Below are positions 10,901 through 19,849 of a stretch of 64,000 nt of DNA, one piece after another (position 1 is the stretch's first letter; each line of letters opens with the position of its first letter). This DNA is from Mixophyes australis. Taxonomy: Eukaryota > Chordata > Amphibia > Anura > Limnodynastidae. The stretch spans positions 181,767,448 through 181,831,447 of the forward strand of contig JAVHZZ010000005.1 in the NCBI GenBank assembly GCA_036250195.1. The letters run 5' to 3'. A program made the position numbers and the translations under genes. Under the pieces are notes generated by a model. That model saw only the letters and a program-made list of their open reading frames with translations. It was not told the origin of the DNA and did not search any database.

Positions 10901-11246
10901 ATTCGGAGTGGAGAGCCCCAATGCTCAATTGTAGTAGCGGGGTCTCCCAGGTAACCTTACCGCCTGGCAATGGAGTACCATCTAGACCAAATACCGTGAT
11001 GGCGGATTTGAGTTTAACCCGCGGAATTCCAGCAGAGCGGGTAAACTCGAAGTCCAAGAAGTTGCCTGCAGCTCCACTATCGACAGACTCACAGAACAAG
11101 CACTGAACGTGAGCTGTGCAGGGATCAATACCGCATTTTTCGGGGAGACAATTTGCAGACCTAAGTGAACTTTCCCCTCGTTCCCTAGGCATGCTCGTTT
11201 CCCGACTTATTTGGGCAGGAACGGGAGAAATGGCCTCTTGTGCCAC
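7827..11246 (-). CDS. pol: Chromovirus pol polyprotein
   Basis: About 1139 codons without a stop. The order is Ty3/gypsy type: retropepsin (DSG near residue 56), reverse transcriptase with YLDD at 365-368, RNase H with acidic residues near D515, E558 and D585, integrase with an HHCC finger (H696, H703, C733, C736) and a DDE triad (D766, D826, E862; the D-x35-E spacing is canonical), then a chromodomain at about 1047-1098. The codon at 11246 is GTG, so this is only the edge of the open frame; pol is probably made as a gag-pol fusion, since it overlaps gag by 62 bases in another frame. The last residues run through the polypurine tract into the 3' LTR. All catalytic motifs I can check are intact. 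Confidence 0.93.
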   Translation of the reverse strand: MAQEAISPVPAQISRETSMPRERGESSLRSANCLPEKCGIDPCTAHVQCLFCESVDSGAAGNFLDFEFTRSAGIPRVKLKSAITVFGLDGTPLPGGKVTWETPLLQLSIGALHSESIVFRLIECPSIPLILGHPWLSRHNPVIDWAKGEIVQWSSYCSQSCLTLPLRVVQSIPEQLPSQYHEFWDVFSKKAADTLPPHREFDCAIELIPGSKLPKGRLYSLSGPETKSMQEYIDENLEKGFIRPSKSPVGAGCFFVSKKDGGLRPCIDYRGLNMITVKNTCPLPLISVLFDQLRGATVFTKIDLRGAYNLIRIRAGDEWKTAFNTLSGHYEYLVMPFGLSNAPAVFQDLINEVLREFLGHFVVVYLDDILIYSNSLSEHRGHVRQVLQKLREHHLYAKLEKCEFEVKKVSFLGYIISPEGFSMDPTKIQAILDWVQPNNLKAVQRFLGFANYYRRFIGGFADIVAPIITLTRKEGDPAVWSQQAITAFKTLKKAFVSAQVLRHPDPKVPFILEVDASDVGAGAILSQKDLQTHRLHPCAFFSRQFSSAETNYDVGNRELLAIKWAFEEWRHWLEGAAHQISVITDHKNLQYIQSAKRLNPCQARWSLFFTRFNFIITYRPGSKNSQADALSRSFLAHHAPVTNPEPIVPVSMIHAGLTQDLSCTLQRFQRLAPDKTPVGCLFVPVHLRKTVLAEAHNSRTAGHPGIYKTLEILSRTVWWPSLSADIKSHVLSCEACARNKVPRTRPVGQLVPLAAPAKPWTHLSMDFIVDLPPSAGHNTIWVVVDRFSKMAHFIPLVRLPTARDLAVLFIQHIFRLHGLPTDIVSDRGSQFIAQFWRSFCTLLGIKISLSSAYHPQSNGQTERVNQSLEKFLRCYTSEFHDNWSSLLPWAEFACNNSCHSSTKTSPFFCNYGFHPRSNSLYSLQSVGIQEICSTARDLRVIWKKVHSSLRQASLVAKKNSDQHRTTCSLKVGQKVWLSTKNIRLKQPCKKLGPKFIWPFSIIKQVNSVAFRLKIPGSLRIPNTFHCSLLKPVLYPAQAQSSCKPQRYSVQKILDSKKVQGQVHFLVQWRNRGLEERSWVPRRQLHAPKQLKEFFRKSPRKPGCQGPLTPPQGGVLSRATAILTAAAARFPCALASRPSP
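7904..7920 (-). other. Polypurine tract of chromovirus 1
   Basis: On the minus strand a purine-rich run ending in seven G then TAC lies directly against the 3' LTR. This is where plus-strand DNA synthesis primes in LTR retrotransposons. It also encodes part of the pol C-terminus. Confidence 0.8.
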
Positions 11247-11547
11247 AATACAGACATAAGCCTTGTGACCATCTCCTGTCTCTTTCCTCAGGGGAAAGAC
11301 GATATACTCCTAATTGCATTGGTTCCTCACCATCCTGGGAAACAGGAACGAAGGCGGATGGAGGTGATGATGTCTCCTTTTCTGTTTTCCGCTCCTTATA
11401 CCTCCTGTCAATTTTAATGGAGAGGTGCATCAGATCCTCCAGAGAGCTAGGAGACGGGTATTGCACCAAAGAATCTTTAATCTGTTCGGATAGGCCGAAA
11501 CGGAACTGACTACGTAAGGCAGGGTCGTTCCATCCACTTGCATCCAT
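11185..11547 (-). pseudogene. gag: Chromovirus gag, C-terminal part
   Basis: The frame holds the end of the capsid-like region (LSEQIKDSLVQYP) and one CCHC zinc knuckle (C-x2-C-x4-H-x4-C, in LCLYCGTRGHFSRSC), which binds nucleic acid. The frame stays open upstream of the ATG at 11547 right to the primer site about 30 bases away. A complete gag of this type (compare 30238-31160) needs some 180 more residues there. An internal deletion has therefore joined mid-gag to the primer site, and the protein could not form normal particles. Confidence 0.85.
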
Positions 11548-11570
11548 TCTAACCTCGTCTCCGTGGGAGG

Positions 11571-11580
11571 GCCGGTTATA
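11571..11580 (-). promoter_or_regulatory. Self-primer binding site of chromovirus 1
   Basis: GCCGGTTATA on the plus strand lies one base inside the 5' LTR. Its complement TATAACCGGC occurs in both LTRs (7517-7526, 11968-11977), about 30 bases from the TATA box, where the transcript should start. The mRNA 5' end could fold back and prime reverse transcription, as known for Tf1/sushi elements. No TGG-initiated tRNA site is present. Confidence 0.75.
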
Positions 11581-11581
11581 A

Positions 11582-12352
11582 TGTTAGGAACCCCTCCAGC
11601 CGGCACAACACAACCCGGAGTCTACTCTGCCACTCAGGTGTTCACTGGAGCCCCTGATGGTGGGGACAGACTGGGACGCAGACTGACAGAGGGTCGTGAA
11701 GTGTGTACCGGCTGGGGAGAACCCAGGCAAGAAGAGTCAGGTCCACGCAGAGGTCAAGGGCCGGCAGCAGATAGCAGTATCGATGAACAAGCTGAGGTCA
11801 GAGGTCACAGGCAAAGTAGCAGAACGGGTAAACAAGCCAAGGATCAGGGTCACAGGAAACACGAGCGAAGTCCAATACAAAGCCAGGGGTCATACACGGG
11901 AAGTCAAATATAGATATCAGGATATAGGAACTGGAACTAGCAGGTCAGCAGACTGGAGCACAGAAGCTATAACCGGCAATGAGGTAGCAGACCTCATTGC
12001 CTTAAATACACAGCTGGCCCAATAGGAACTTACATGCACCCCTGCAGACTAATGAGCAATATGACTCCAGACCAATCAGGGCTGGTCCCTGATAGCTTGA
12101 TAGTTACAGGCATTTAGCCTGCATGTGTGTCAGACTCCTAATCAGCCCACAGGCCGTGTCCTCTTTCGCGCCTGCGCCCGGCTTCCAGCACCGCCGGGAC
12201 GCAGCGCTACATAACAGGCGTCCGGCCGTTGCCTTGGCAACTGGCGGGTAGGAAGGGGAAGTGACGTCCCGGTCGTCATGGTGACGGCCGGGACGCCAGG
12301 GCACACGGGAAGCGAGCCACGGCGGCTGTGAGTATCGCCGCGGCTCCTGACA
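11582..12352 (-). repeat. 5' LTR of chromovirus 1
   Basis: Matches 7131-7903 with about 12 substitutions and a 2-bp deletion. Promoter parts: TATTTAA (complement of 12002-12008), a perfect inverted repeat (11975-11984 and 11992-12001) and the self-primer source (11968-11977). Confidence 0.95.
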
Positions 12353-12357
12353 CAAAC
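12353..12357. repeat. Target duplication CAAAC, right
   Basis: Exact copy of 7126-7130. Confidence 0.9.
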
Positions 12358-12557
12358 TAACTAAATAGAAATTATTATACTATATACCTCTGATTACTTC
12401 TGTGTTCAGCATAACAAAAACTATTGGCCCGTTTTTTACCATTTGTGCACTCTACAGCGCTTGCAAAATGTATTTAAGTACAACCATGGACCTAGCATTG
12501 CACCATATCAATGTATTAAGAATGCATTTTCTACATTTTTTTTTTCTTTTATTGCAG

Positions 12558-12655
12558 CTGACGAGGAGTTGATGTTGACTCCAAAATGTCGCCCATCCCA
12601 AGTTCTGTTAGGACAAATAAAAAAACAAGCAAGAAAATACCAAAAATATTTTTAA
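12558..12655 (+). pseudogene. Possible last exon of the Harbinger partner protein
   Basis: A strong pyrimidine tract and TTGCAG precede an open stretch that encodes a basic C-terminus (GQIKKQARKYQKYF) and ends in TAA. AATAAA-type signals follow from about 12705. Position and composition suit the second, Myb/SANT-like gene of Harbinger transposons, but no Myb domain is left to confirm this. The chromovirus lies between it and the upstream exon candidates. Confidence 0.35.
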
Positions 12656-12769
12656 AAAAATCAAAAAAGCCAAACAATTTAACATTTTCTTAAGGAAATT
12701 ACTAAATAAATGTTACTAAGTTTTATTAAGTTATTTTGTAAATAAAATTGTTTATTTAGTTTGAAAAGC

Positions 12770-12803
<34 letters not shown>
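12770..12803. repeat. TG microsatellite
   Basis: About 17 uninterrupted TG dinucleotides in the right half of the Harbinger remnant. Confidence 0.95.
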
Positions 12804-12806
<3 letters not shown>

Positions 12807-13526
12807 ATTTATGTTGTAAACTTGGGTATTAAGATGTTTGAAGTAAAAAATGCTGAGCCTCAACCCTCCAACCCCCCACAAGCTGGATGGTGGATGTGGG
12901 GGGTAACAGTGATTTAATTATGTCCCACACTGGATTAAAGGGCGATGGCAGAACAGACCAGGCATGGTCTCTCAAGGGGTGAACCACCTATTAGAGCCAG
13001 GCCTAGTGGCAAAGTAGTTTGCCAATTGTAGTAACAACAAGCACCTTTTCATGGCTGCCAGGGCAATGGGCATGCTCACAGTTTGGGATTCACAAGTACC
13101 AGCATGTTCTGATACACAGAGATAACTGGTAGCATAAAAAAAGGGAGACACATATTTTAATGTCAATTACAACCACCACTACACAACCCTCACTGTAGAA
13201 TATTTCATCCAACATCCCTGTATTGTTTGGTAAATAACAAACAAGGGTAGTCAATAATATATGAAAGAACGCCTGAGAGCTGCAGGGCAATGCTCCTAAA
13301 CCCATTCAAATGCATAGCGTTCGCTGACACACGTAGAGTCGGAAAGTACCTAGCGAACGAATATTGAACTAATACACCAGTGTGCACGTAACATAAAAGC
13401 TGTTAGTCCCGAAGTAATTAAGCGATCCATGTCTTGTTGACTTTGGGAGTACGCAGTGGACAGCTGCAAGCGGTTTCACCCGAACACACAATGTGCCTGG
13501 TATGCATGCCTTAATGACTCGGGTCC

Positions 13527-14860
13527 ATTGAAGCAACAGAGTAGAGATTAAAATCCGGATTCAATGCATCAATGGTAATGCAGCAGCAGATAGGGCATAT
13601 CTAGATTCACAAGAACCAGTCAAACAGCAAATAAACTTTCAGCTAACGTGCAGCACTCAGATAATGACTGGCAGCAGTTATATTTCAAGCCAGGGCCTGA
13701 CACATGAAGGAGGAGTAAGCTATGTACAATCTGCAGCAGAAATCGTGTATATGCTAGAAGATAGCAGCGGTCAATACAGTGTTATAATAGAAGCAAAACT
13801 ACAACTGCCAGAAGCCCTTCCACAAGTCACATGGTATTTGTCACAAATTTGTATCCCATAAGCCATGTGCCCTAGCCTGCAGCCTTTTGGATAATCATGC
13901 CCTGGTTATGGTAGGTTCTTGGAATCATAGTGGATAAAAGCATTATGGGAGCCTCGAGGGAGCTGTAAATCCTAGTTGTGCTGGACAAACTATTGCGCTC
14001 TCATTTTCACTAGTATTAAAAAATGGTAACGCAATGCCAGTGGGTAACCTGGCCTAATGGCTATATATATTTTTTTTTTAAACATAATTTTAATGTAAGA
14101 CAATATATCAATGGAAAAAATTCAACCTATAGCCAATATAATATAAACATGATATTGTTATCACTTGATATATTAATGTAATCAAAATTGTAAAAAAAAG
14201 TACAGTCTTTAGGCTTATTAAAAAGGGTTGTTTTTTTCTTGGTTTGTGTGTCTCTCTTTTCCACAGGCTGAATAGGTGGCCATTTCTAATCCAGAATCAG
14301 CTGATAGGGGAATGATGCTAGGGGCATAAAGAATCTCCCCATGGAACTGGTCATCAGTTTTTAAGAAACACGGTTAGTAGGTTTTGGGTCTGGTAGGTAC
14401 CTCTAGAGCCGTAGTACCCACTGACCAACCTCTTTTCTCTTCTTTCTCAATTGCAGGCTTTTCTCAATTGTGCAATGATGAGTCCATGCAGCACCTTTAA
14501 CTGTATATGTTGGACTGGGATGAGGTGGTGCCAAATCCACAGCCAGTCCCTGGAAATGTTTTCAAATATTGCAAACTATGGGACAGCAGTGTATAGTTTA
14601 AAAAATAGAAGTGTCTTTTTTGTTCCCAATCATACACTGTATAAAGTTTGTTTATGTCTTTAGCTCTGCAGTCCTTTTGGGCAGGAAAGAGGATGGGAAG
14701 GGGCAGGGATCTATGATCAGTCTTTGGCCGAAAGTGTATGAAAATAATAGTGTGACCTGTGAGGTGGTCAAAATTGACTGGAAATTAGTATTATTGAGGT
14801 TAATAATAATGTAGGAACAAAAAAAGAGCCAAATTATGTGATTTTAGCATATTTAAGCAA
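13527..14860. other. Unassigned non-coding DNA
   Basis: No gene, RNA or clear repeat end recognised. Confidence 0.5.
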
Positions 14861-14981
14861 TTTGACAAAAAAAAAAAAACATTTAAAAACCAAAACACGT
14901 GAGGGCGGTTTTGCTAAAACCAAAACACGAAGTTAATACAGATCCAAAACCAAAACACGGGGTCAGTAAACATCTCTAGTT
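14861..14981. repeat. Short repeat of CCAAAACACG motifs
   Basis: AACCAAAACACG occurs three times at irregular spacing before the solo LTR. It may be the end of a dispersed repeat; no boundaries could be set. Confidence 0.45.
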
Positions 14982-14986
14982 CTAAC

Positions 14987-15687
14987 TGTTACGGCTAACA
15001 GTACTATCATGAGCTTGTAGAAGAGGTCTTCACCTTTAGCAGCCGCCTTTCCTGTAGAGCTGATTATGCTCACAGGCATTCGGATGCCCCCAGGACTTAT
15101 GCTCAAAGTAGTACAAGCTTATGAACTTACTGAAGCCCGAGGTAGCAGGAGATGGTAAAGTGGAGTAGGGGACAAGCCAAGGTCTAGGCTCTGAGGCAGG
15201 ATTCATAGTCAGGTGCAGGCAAATAGTCAGGGCTGGCAGCAAACAAGAAGGTCCGGGTCACAAAGCAGAGATCAGGGCAACGAGCAATCAATCCAAGGTC
15301 CAGATTCCAGGCAGAGGTCAAACACAGAGATCAATCTAAGGTTCAGCAACAACACAGGAGCAGATAAGCAGACAGGGTCTGAACGCTATAACCGGCAGGG
15401 AGGCTAAGCCCTCCCTGCCTTAAATACTTAGGCTGACCAATGGGGATGCAGGCTCCCACCTGTACTAAATCATCCCAGGAGGCTGAAGTTGCTAATTATG
15501 CTGCGCACGCACCCGGCTGTTTGACAGCTGGTCGGGTGCAGCGGCAGCAGGGGGAAAGCATCCCGATTGTTGCTCAGGCAACCGTGACACAGGAAACGAA
15601 AGGGACGTCCCGGTCGTCATGATGACGGCCGAGACGTTGCTACGGAGAGAGTCTCGGCAACCAGGGAACCCGCCGAGGCTCGTGACA
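14987..15687 (-). mobile_element. Solo LTR of the chromovirus 1 family
   Basis: A 701-bp TG...CA unit flanked by CTAAC on both sides (14982-14986 and 15688-15692). On the minus strand it begins TGTCACGAGCC, like the LTRs of chromovirus 1. It keeps the TATTTAA box (complement of 15420-15426), an inverted repeat (15394-15403 and 15410-15419) and the GCCGGTTATA self-primer segment (complement of 15387-15396). No interior remains, as expected after recombination between two LTRs. Confidence 0.88.
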
Positions 15688-15692
15688 CTAAC

Positions 15693-16209
15693 CAATAGTT
15701 CAATGTTACACGTGACATGTGAAGGTGTGCTGAATTTGAGTTTGGTGGCAATTGTGGACAACATAAAACCTCTCCTCCTGTGTAAGTACTGGCGTTGAGC
15801 TTTAGTCCTCTCAGCCAAAAATTCCGCCCTTCTCCTACAGAAATAACACTGGGCCAGATTACAGAATGTAACCTGCGGAATTCAGCTGTCATTTGCATCC
15901 AGAAACAGAAGGAATCCACAATAATACAGGAACTCCATACTGCACAGTAGCTGCTTATAGTTCTCGTTGGCCGTGATTATAGCAATGCAGTCATTGCCCA
16001 CTTTTTATGACTCGTATATAATAGCCTGCTATGTCATCTATAAGAGCCTACTATGTCATCTATATGAGCATCTGCTGTCCCCTTACAATGACTCTGCTTG
16101 ATAATGCAGGGCAGACACGGGTCTAGTGTGAAAGTTGGGGACCCGGGATATACCCAAGTCCAAAGTGTGGTGTTCATTATCCCGTGTCTGACACAGGATT
16201 TTGGTTAGA
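15693..16209. other. Unassigned non-coding DNA
   Basis: Nothing firm. A stretch near 16105-16190 is locally repetitive but not assignable. Confidence 0.4.
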
Positions 16210-17061
16210 AAGGGCTATTCTCTAATGTCAGTTTCCTGAAAGATCCTGTTTTCAATGTTGTTAAATATTTTCAAAACAACCATTTTGCAAATGCTCCCTA
16301 CAGACAATCAGGTGCTCTAAAACTTATCATGTCAGCTGAAACCTGTTGGAACAGTTTAATGGGTTGTCTGGATGCTTACATTAAAAGTTGGTCTACATTT
16401 CTAAAAATGTGCGAAGATAATCAGAACAAAATTGATAGAAATGTGCAAGCAAACATTGCCAATGTTATGCTTAAGAGGAATGTTCAAGATATGACTTGCA
16501 TTTTGAAGCCTATTGCTGAGACTTTTGATGAAGCACGAAAAAACGTATGTTCCATTGCTCATGTTGCGTATCTATGGAAACAACTTAAAAAACATAAATG
16601 GGATGTGACAAAAGAAGAGAATATTAAGAAGAAATTTATAAACAGATATAACATAGCTTTAACTCCAGCTCATTTTATTGCTTACATGCTTGATCCAAAG
16701 AAAATCAGTAACACTGAACTTTATGTGAAGACTAGAAGAAATTGGGACATGATTTTGCAAGCTCAAAGTATGCGTCAAGTTTTCTCCCACCATTAATAGT
16801 GAAGTTCTGGCACATACTCCACTATTCCAGGAATCATTTTTTAATTAATCTGTGGTGCTGCAAGTGTCATCTTATGAATGGTGGAAGAACCCAAAAAAAG
16901 TGCAATTGAAAAAGATAATTGTAATATATTCCCCATTATTGTACAACTTCTGACTGCTCAAGCACCTTCAGCTAGTGTAGAAAGAATTTTTTCGTCTTTT
17001 GGTTTTGTTCATTCAAAGCTTTGAAACAGACAGGGAACTGAAAGGGCCTCTAAACTAGTGG
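16210..17061 (+). pseudogene. hAT transposase remnant
   Basis: An open frame up to 16796 encodes the late catalytic region of a hAT transposase. A segment reading VVKYFQNNHFANAPYR leads into a tryptophan-containing block (ETCWNSLMGCLDAY), and AYMLDP near the end is typical of the family. After the stop at 16797 the C-terminal dimerisation motif continues in another frame with LLTAQAPSASVERIFSSFGF (about 16945-17010), then a further stop. The N-terminal BED finger and the first catalytic residues are missing. hAT transposases cut and paste DNA and leave 8-bp duplications, as seen at the hAT MITEs of this window. This copy is dead. Confidence 0.8.
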
Positions 17062-17507
17062 GGTTTTTTTCAAAATGTTTAGTGCCAGTGGCATGCCCAG
17101 TGCTAATGCTTGACGTGTGTGAGTACGTGTTGTCGAAGTCGTATAATTGGATGAACAAAAGTATATTGGTTAATATTGTTTTACCATGCGATTGCGATCA
17201 GTATGCCACATTACATGTGGCATGGAGCGACCACGCGGTAAAATACGCACGCACACTCTAGCACTCTAACATTTAGTTATTTATATATTTCATACTCATA
17301 TTGATTCTGTTCTACAGTGATTTATGAGCAGATAGTATTTAGTTTATTATTAGTTTATATATTATGATTATATGTAAACTTTAGTGTTATTTGAGGTTCA
17401 GGTTGCAGGAACTGTGTCATGTTTAGTATCATTTTAATCCCCTATTCATCAGCAGTTGTCCGGTTCATTCGCCAAAGAGATTGCACATTGCATACTCTAG
17501 TTATTGA
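17062..17507. other. Unassigned non-coding DNA
   Basis: No feature recognised; possibly the decayed 3' flank of the hAT element. Confidence 0.4.
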
Positions 17508-17955
17508 TGTTAGGGAATAAATGATCAGAGTAATACCAACTGCTAATAGACTAGTTGAAACTGGAGTCTTGGCGGGAAAGTCAGAGCACAACCCCTGGAG
17601 AGATGACCCCCACCTTTGGATATTTTGGTTTGAACTGGCCTATGACCTGCAGCACACTGGACCTTCCTGATACCTGGACCAATAGAAGCAAGCCACACCA
17701 TCTGCATTGTTTTCACTGTAACACTAAGTGTATATAATACAGCTCTAGCTGGTATTAGCCCAGTCTTCTCTGACCACAGTATTCTGGAGTGAAGTACTGT
17801 AAGCTGGTACTAGTGAAGCGCAGCTTAGCGAGCGCATGCGAGCGCGGTATGTATGTATCTTTTTGGTATTGGCTGTACTGTATTATAATTATGTATTGAA
17901 CTGCTAAATTTTGCATCTGCTAAAATAAATTACTTTGTGCTTTGGAAACACAACA
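17508..17955 (+). mobile_element. Possible solo LTR
   Basis: Starts TGTTAGGGAATAAATG and shows an LTR-like order: TATA box GTGTATATAATAC at about 17727, then AATAAA near 17924 followed by a T-rich stretch ending in ACA. I could not find a matching target duplication, so the right border is a guess. It could equally be a decayed host promoter-like region. Confidence 0.35.
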
Positions 17956-17959
17956 CAAT

Positions 17960-18594
17960 CGCTTAGACAATGCTTATTTGAAAACGATAGAATTACTTTA
18001 ATAGTGTGTTTCTCTGAAAAGTGCTTTTGCATTTTTCATTTTGTGTTGCCATTCAGATTTATTTAATTATAAGTAATAAGTATTGTTAATGCTTAACATT
18101 ACCTTATTTTTATATTATCTGAGTGTACTTTGTATGTTTTACTATGTTTAGTCTATCAATATATATATATTCAGATGTAATAGGAATAATAAGCAGTAAA
18201 AAATTGGTTTTATTTAAAGATGTAAAATGAATCATATCAAAGCCTAATAACTTTGGATTGTTCATGGTAAAAATCATTAAAAACATGGTCAATCAAGGTT
18301 TCTAATACATAGCAATGTTTCACAGTATTAATATTATAAGCAGGATTCCGGGTTTTTTCCCAATAAAACATTAATGGAAAAAAAATGATTTAAATGGTTT
18401 AAACAAAAAAACTTTTTTTGGCCTGGTTATGGCAGAATTTGGTAATAAATAGTAAGCACTTTTCAGGAAATATTTGCTTGATAAACCACTATAAGACAGA
18501 GAACTTTGCATCTTATTCCCATCTTATTCCCAAAGGACTTAGCCACAATGGGCTTCCTGTCCTCATCCTGTCCTCATCACACTTTCCCTAATGA
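17960..18594. other. Unassigned AT-rich DNA
   Basis: No gene or repeat recognised. Confidence 0.5.
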
Positions 18595-18789
18595 ATCATC
18601 ATCATCATCATCATTTATTTATATAGCGCCACTGATTTCGCAGCGCTGTACAGAGAACTCATTCACATCAGTTCCTGCTCCATTAGAGCTTACCGTCTAA
18701 ATTTCCTAACATACACCCACAGACAGAGACTAGGGTCAATTTTGATAGCAGCCATTTAACCTACTAGTATGCTTTTTGGCGTGTGGGAG
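18595..18789 (-). repeat. tRNA-derived SINE copy 2, 3' part
   Basis: The tail (ATC repeat on the plus strand, then TTTATATAGCGCCACTGA) and half the body of the same SINE as at 3301-3612. It stops inside the core at GTGTGGGAG, where the LTR element begins. The rest of the SINE continues at 23367. Confidence 0.85.
18785..18789. repeat. Target duplication GGGAG, left
   Basis: GGGAG before the left LTR is repeated exactly at 23367-23371. It falls in the SINE core, and removing the element with one copy restores the SINE. Confidence 0.92.
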
Positions 18790-19792
18790 TGTGAAGATAC
18801 CGGGTGTATCTTGCCCAATGCTACCCACTTCACGCTGGCTGGCCACTCACGCGTGCCTTCCTATGCCAGGGAAGTCTACCCAGTATCTTCTAGGATTCGT
18901 ATGGTCACTCAGGCAAAATGCAGTTATAAAAATACAACAGTATATTTATTGTCATACAAACAACACTAGAATATTATGTACACACAGTAAATAAATGCCA
19001 GGCAGATTTACCACATCATCTGTCCCTTACCCCAATAACTTAAGGAGATATAGTCACCTGCTGTCCAGACTTCACGAACCATGGATTTCTATCAGCTGCA
19101 TATATAGAGACTAGTTAGAAAACGATAATTCAAAACTAGATGCCCCTACATGAATGAAATCCCACAATGAACACCCTTCCCCCTCTGGAGTTGTTCCTTA
19201 TATCACAGGTCTAATTTCCACAGTCTTTCCCCTCCCTGGGCAAACTCCTGGGTCTATTCTTCTTAACCATTGGCCAGTGCAGGACTAGGGGGTTTGGACA
19301 GGGCAGTAAAGATGAACTGTCCTTTCACAGAAGCCCCCTGCTGGGATGCAGACAGAATGTCTGGACTAGTCCTAAGGAGAACAATTGATGCTTAATTGGC
19401 TTCCCCTACTTTCAAGGATAAGGTAGCAATGAGCTGTCCTTTCAGGGAACCTCCCCTGTTAGATGGCCTGTCTGGACTAGCCTGGTGAGAACAATGGACA
19501 CTAATTAGTTTTCCTACTCAGGCACATGGCAGCCTGATCCCTACCCATAATCCCCCTGGCTTCACTTTAAAGACAATGAATAGCAGCCTTACTTCAAGTT
19601 ATCAATATACAATAAACAATATACATATGTACACTGAACTACAATGTCCCCTTAGCCACATGTTATTGGACAATGCAGTTATAGTCTGGTGAGCTGGGGA
19701 AACAAAAGAAGGCTATAAAAAGTATTTGCTATAATTCACATTATGTGAGAAATGAGACATGCTCACAGGGTTATCAAACTCATTTCGTCACA
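18790..19792 (-). repeat. 3' LTR of the young LTR element
   Basis: Read on the minus strand, a long U3 leads to a TATA-like CTATATATGC (near 19095-19105) and, further on, AATAAA (complement of 18945-18950). Differs from 22364-23366 at about 3 of 1003 bases. Confidence 0.93.
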
Positions 19793-19810
19793 TATACCTC
19801 CCCTACTTTT
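19793..19810 (-). other. Polypurine tract of the young LTR element
   Basis: On the minus strand AAAAGTAGGGGAGG then TATA abuts the 3' LTR, the position for plus-strand priming. Confidence 0.7.
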
Positions 19811-19849
19811 TTAGCCCTTGTTTCCCAGTGACTCCCTAGCCCCAAGTAA

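Larger units (their letters stand above)
7131..12352 (-). mobile_element. Sushi-type chromovirus LTR retrotransposon 1
   Basis: Two LTRs of 773 and 771 bp flank a 3.7 kb interior read on the minus strand: truncated gag, then protease, reverse transcriptase, RNase H, integrase and chromodomain. The LTRs begin TGTCA and end TAACA on the coding strand and differ at about 12 sites plus a 2-bp indel (by eye), so insertion is fairly recent. The element sits inside the Harbinger remnant and is flanked by CAAAC. The primer site is a self-priming type. The 5' half of gag has been deleted up to the edge of the primer site, so this copy cannot move on its own even though pol is open. Confidence 0.95.
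5767..13526. mobile_element. Harbinger transposon remnant, split by a chromovirus
   Basis: The left end (from GGGCCTGAATCATTAAGG) and the complement of the right end (GGACCCGAGTCATTAAGG) match at 21 of 26 positions. Removing the LTR retrotransposon at 7131-12352 and one copy of its duplicated CAAAC leaves an element of about 2.5 kb. Inside are the N-terminal piece of a HARBI1-like nuclease (6429-6656), an acidic coding remnant and a possible last exon at 12558-12655. The ends match the GGGCCTGATTCATTAAGG MITEs of this window, so this type of element may have mobilised them. No matching target duplication is visible, and most of the nuclease is missing. Confidence 0.65.

Noticed and set aside
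11244..11246. A separate start codon for chromovirus 1 pol
   Set aside because: The codon is GTG and the frame overlaps gag, so expression as a gag-pol fusion is more likely.
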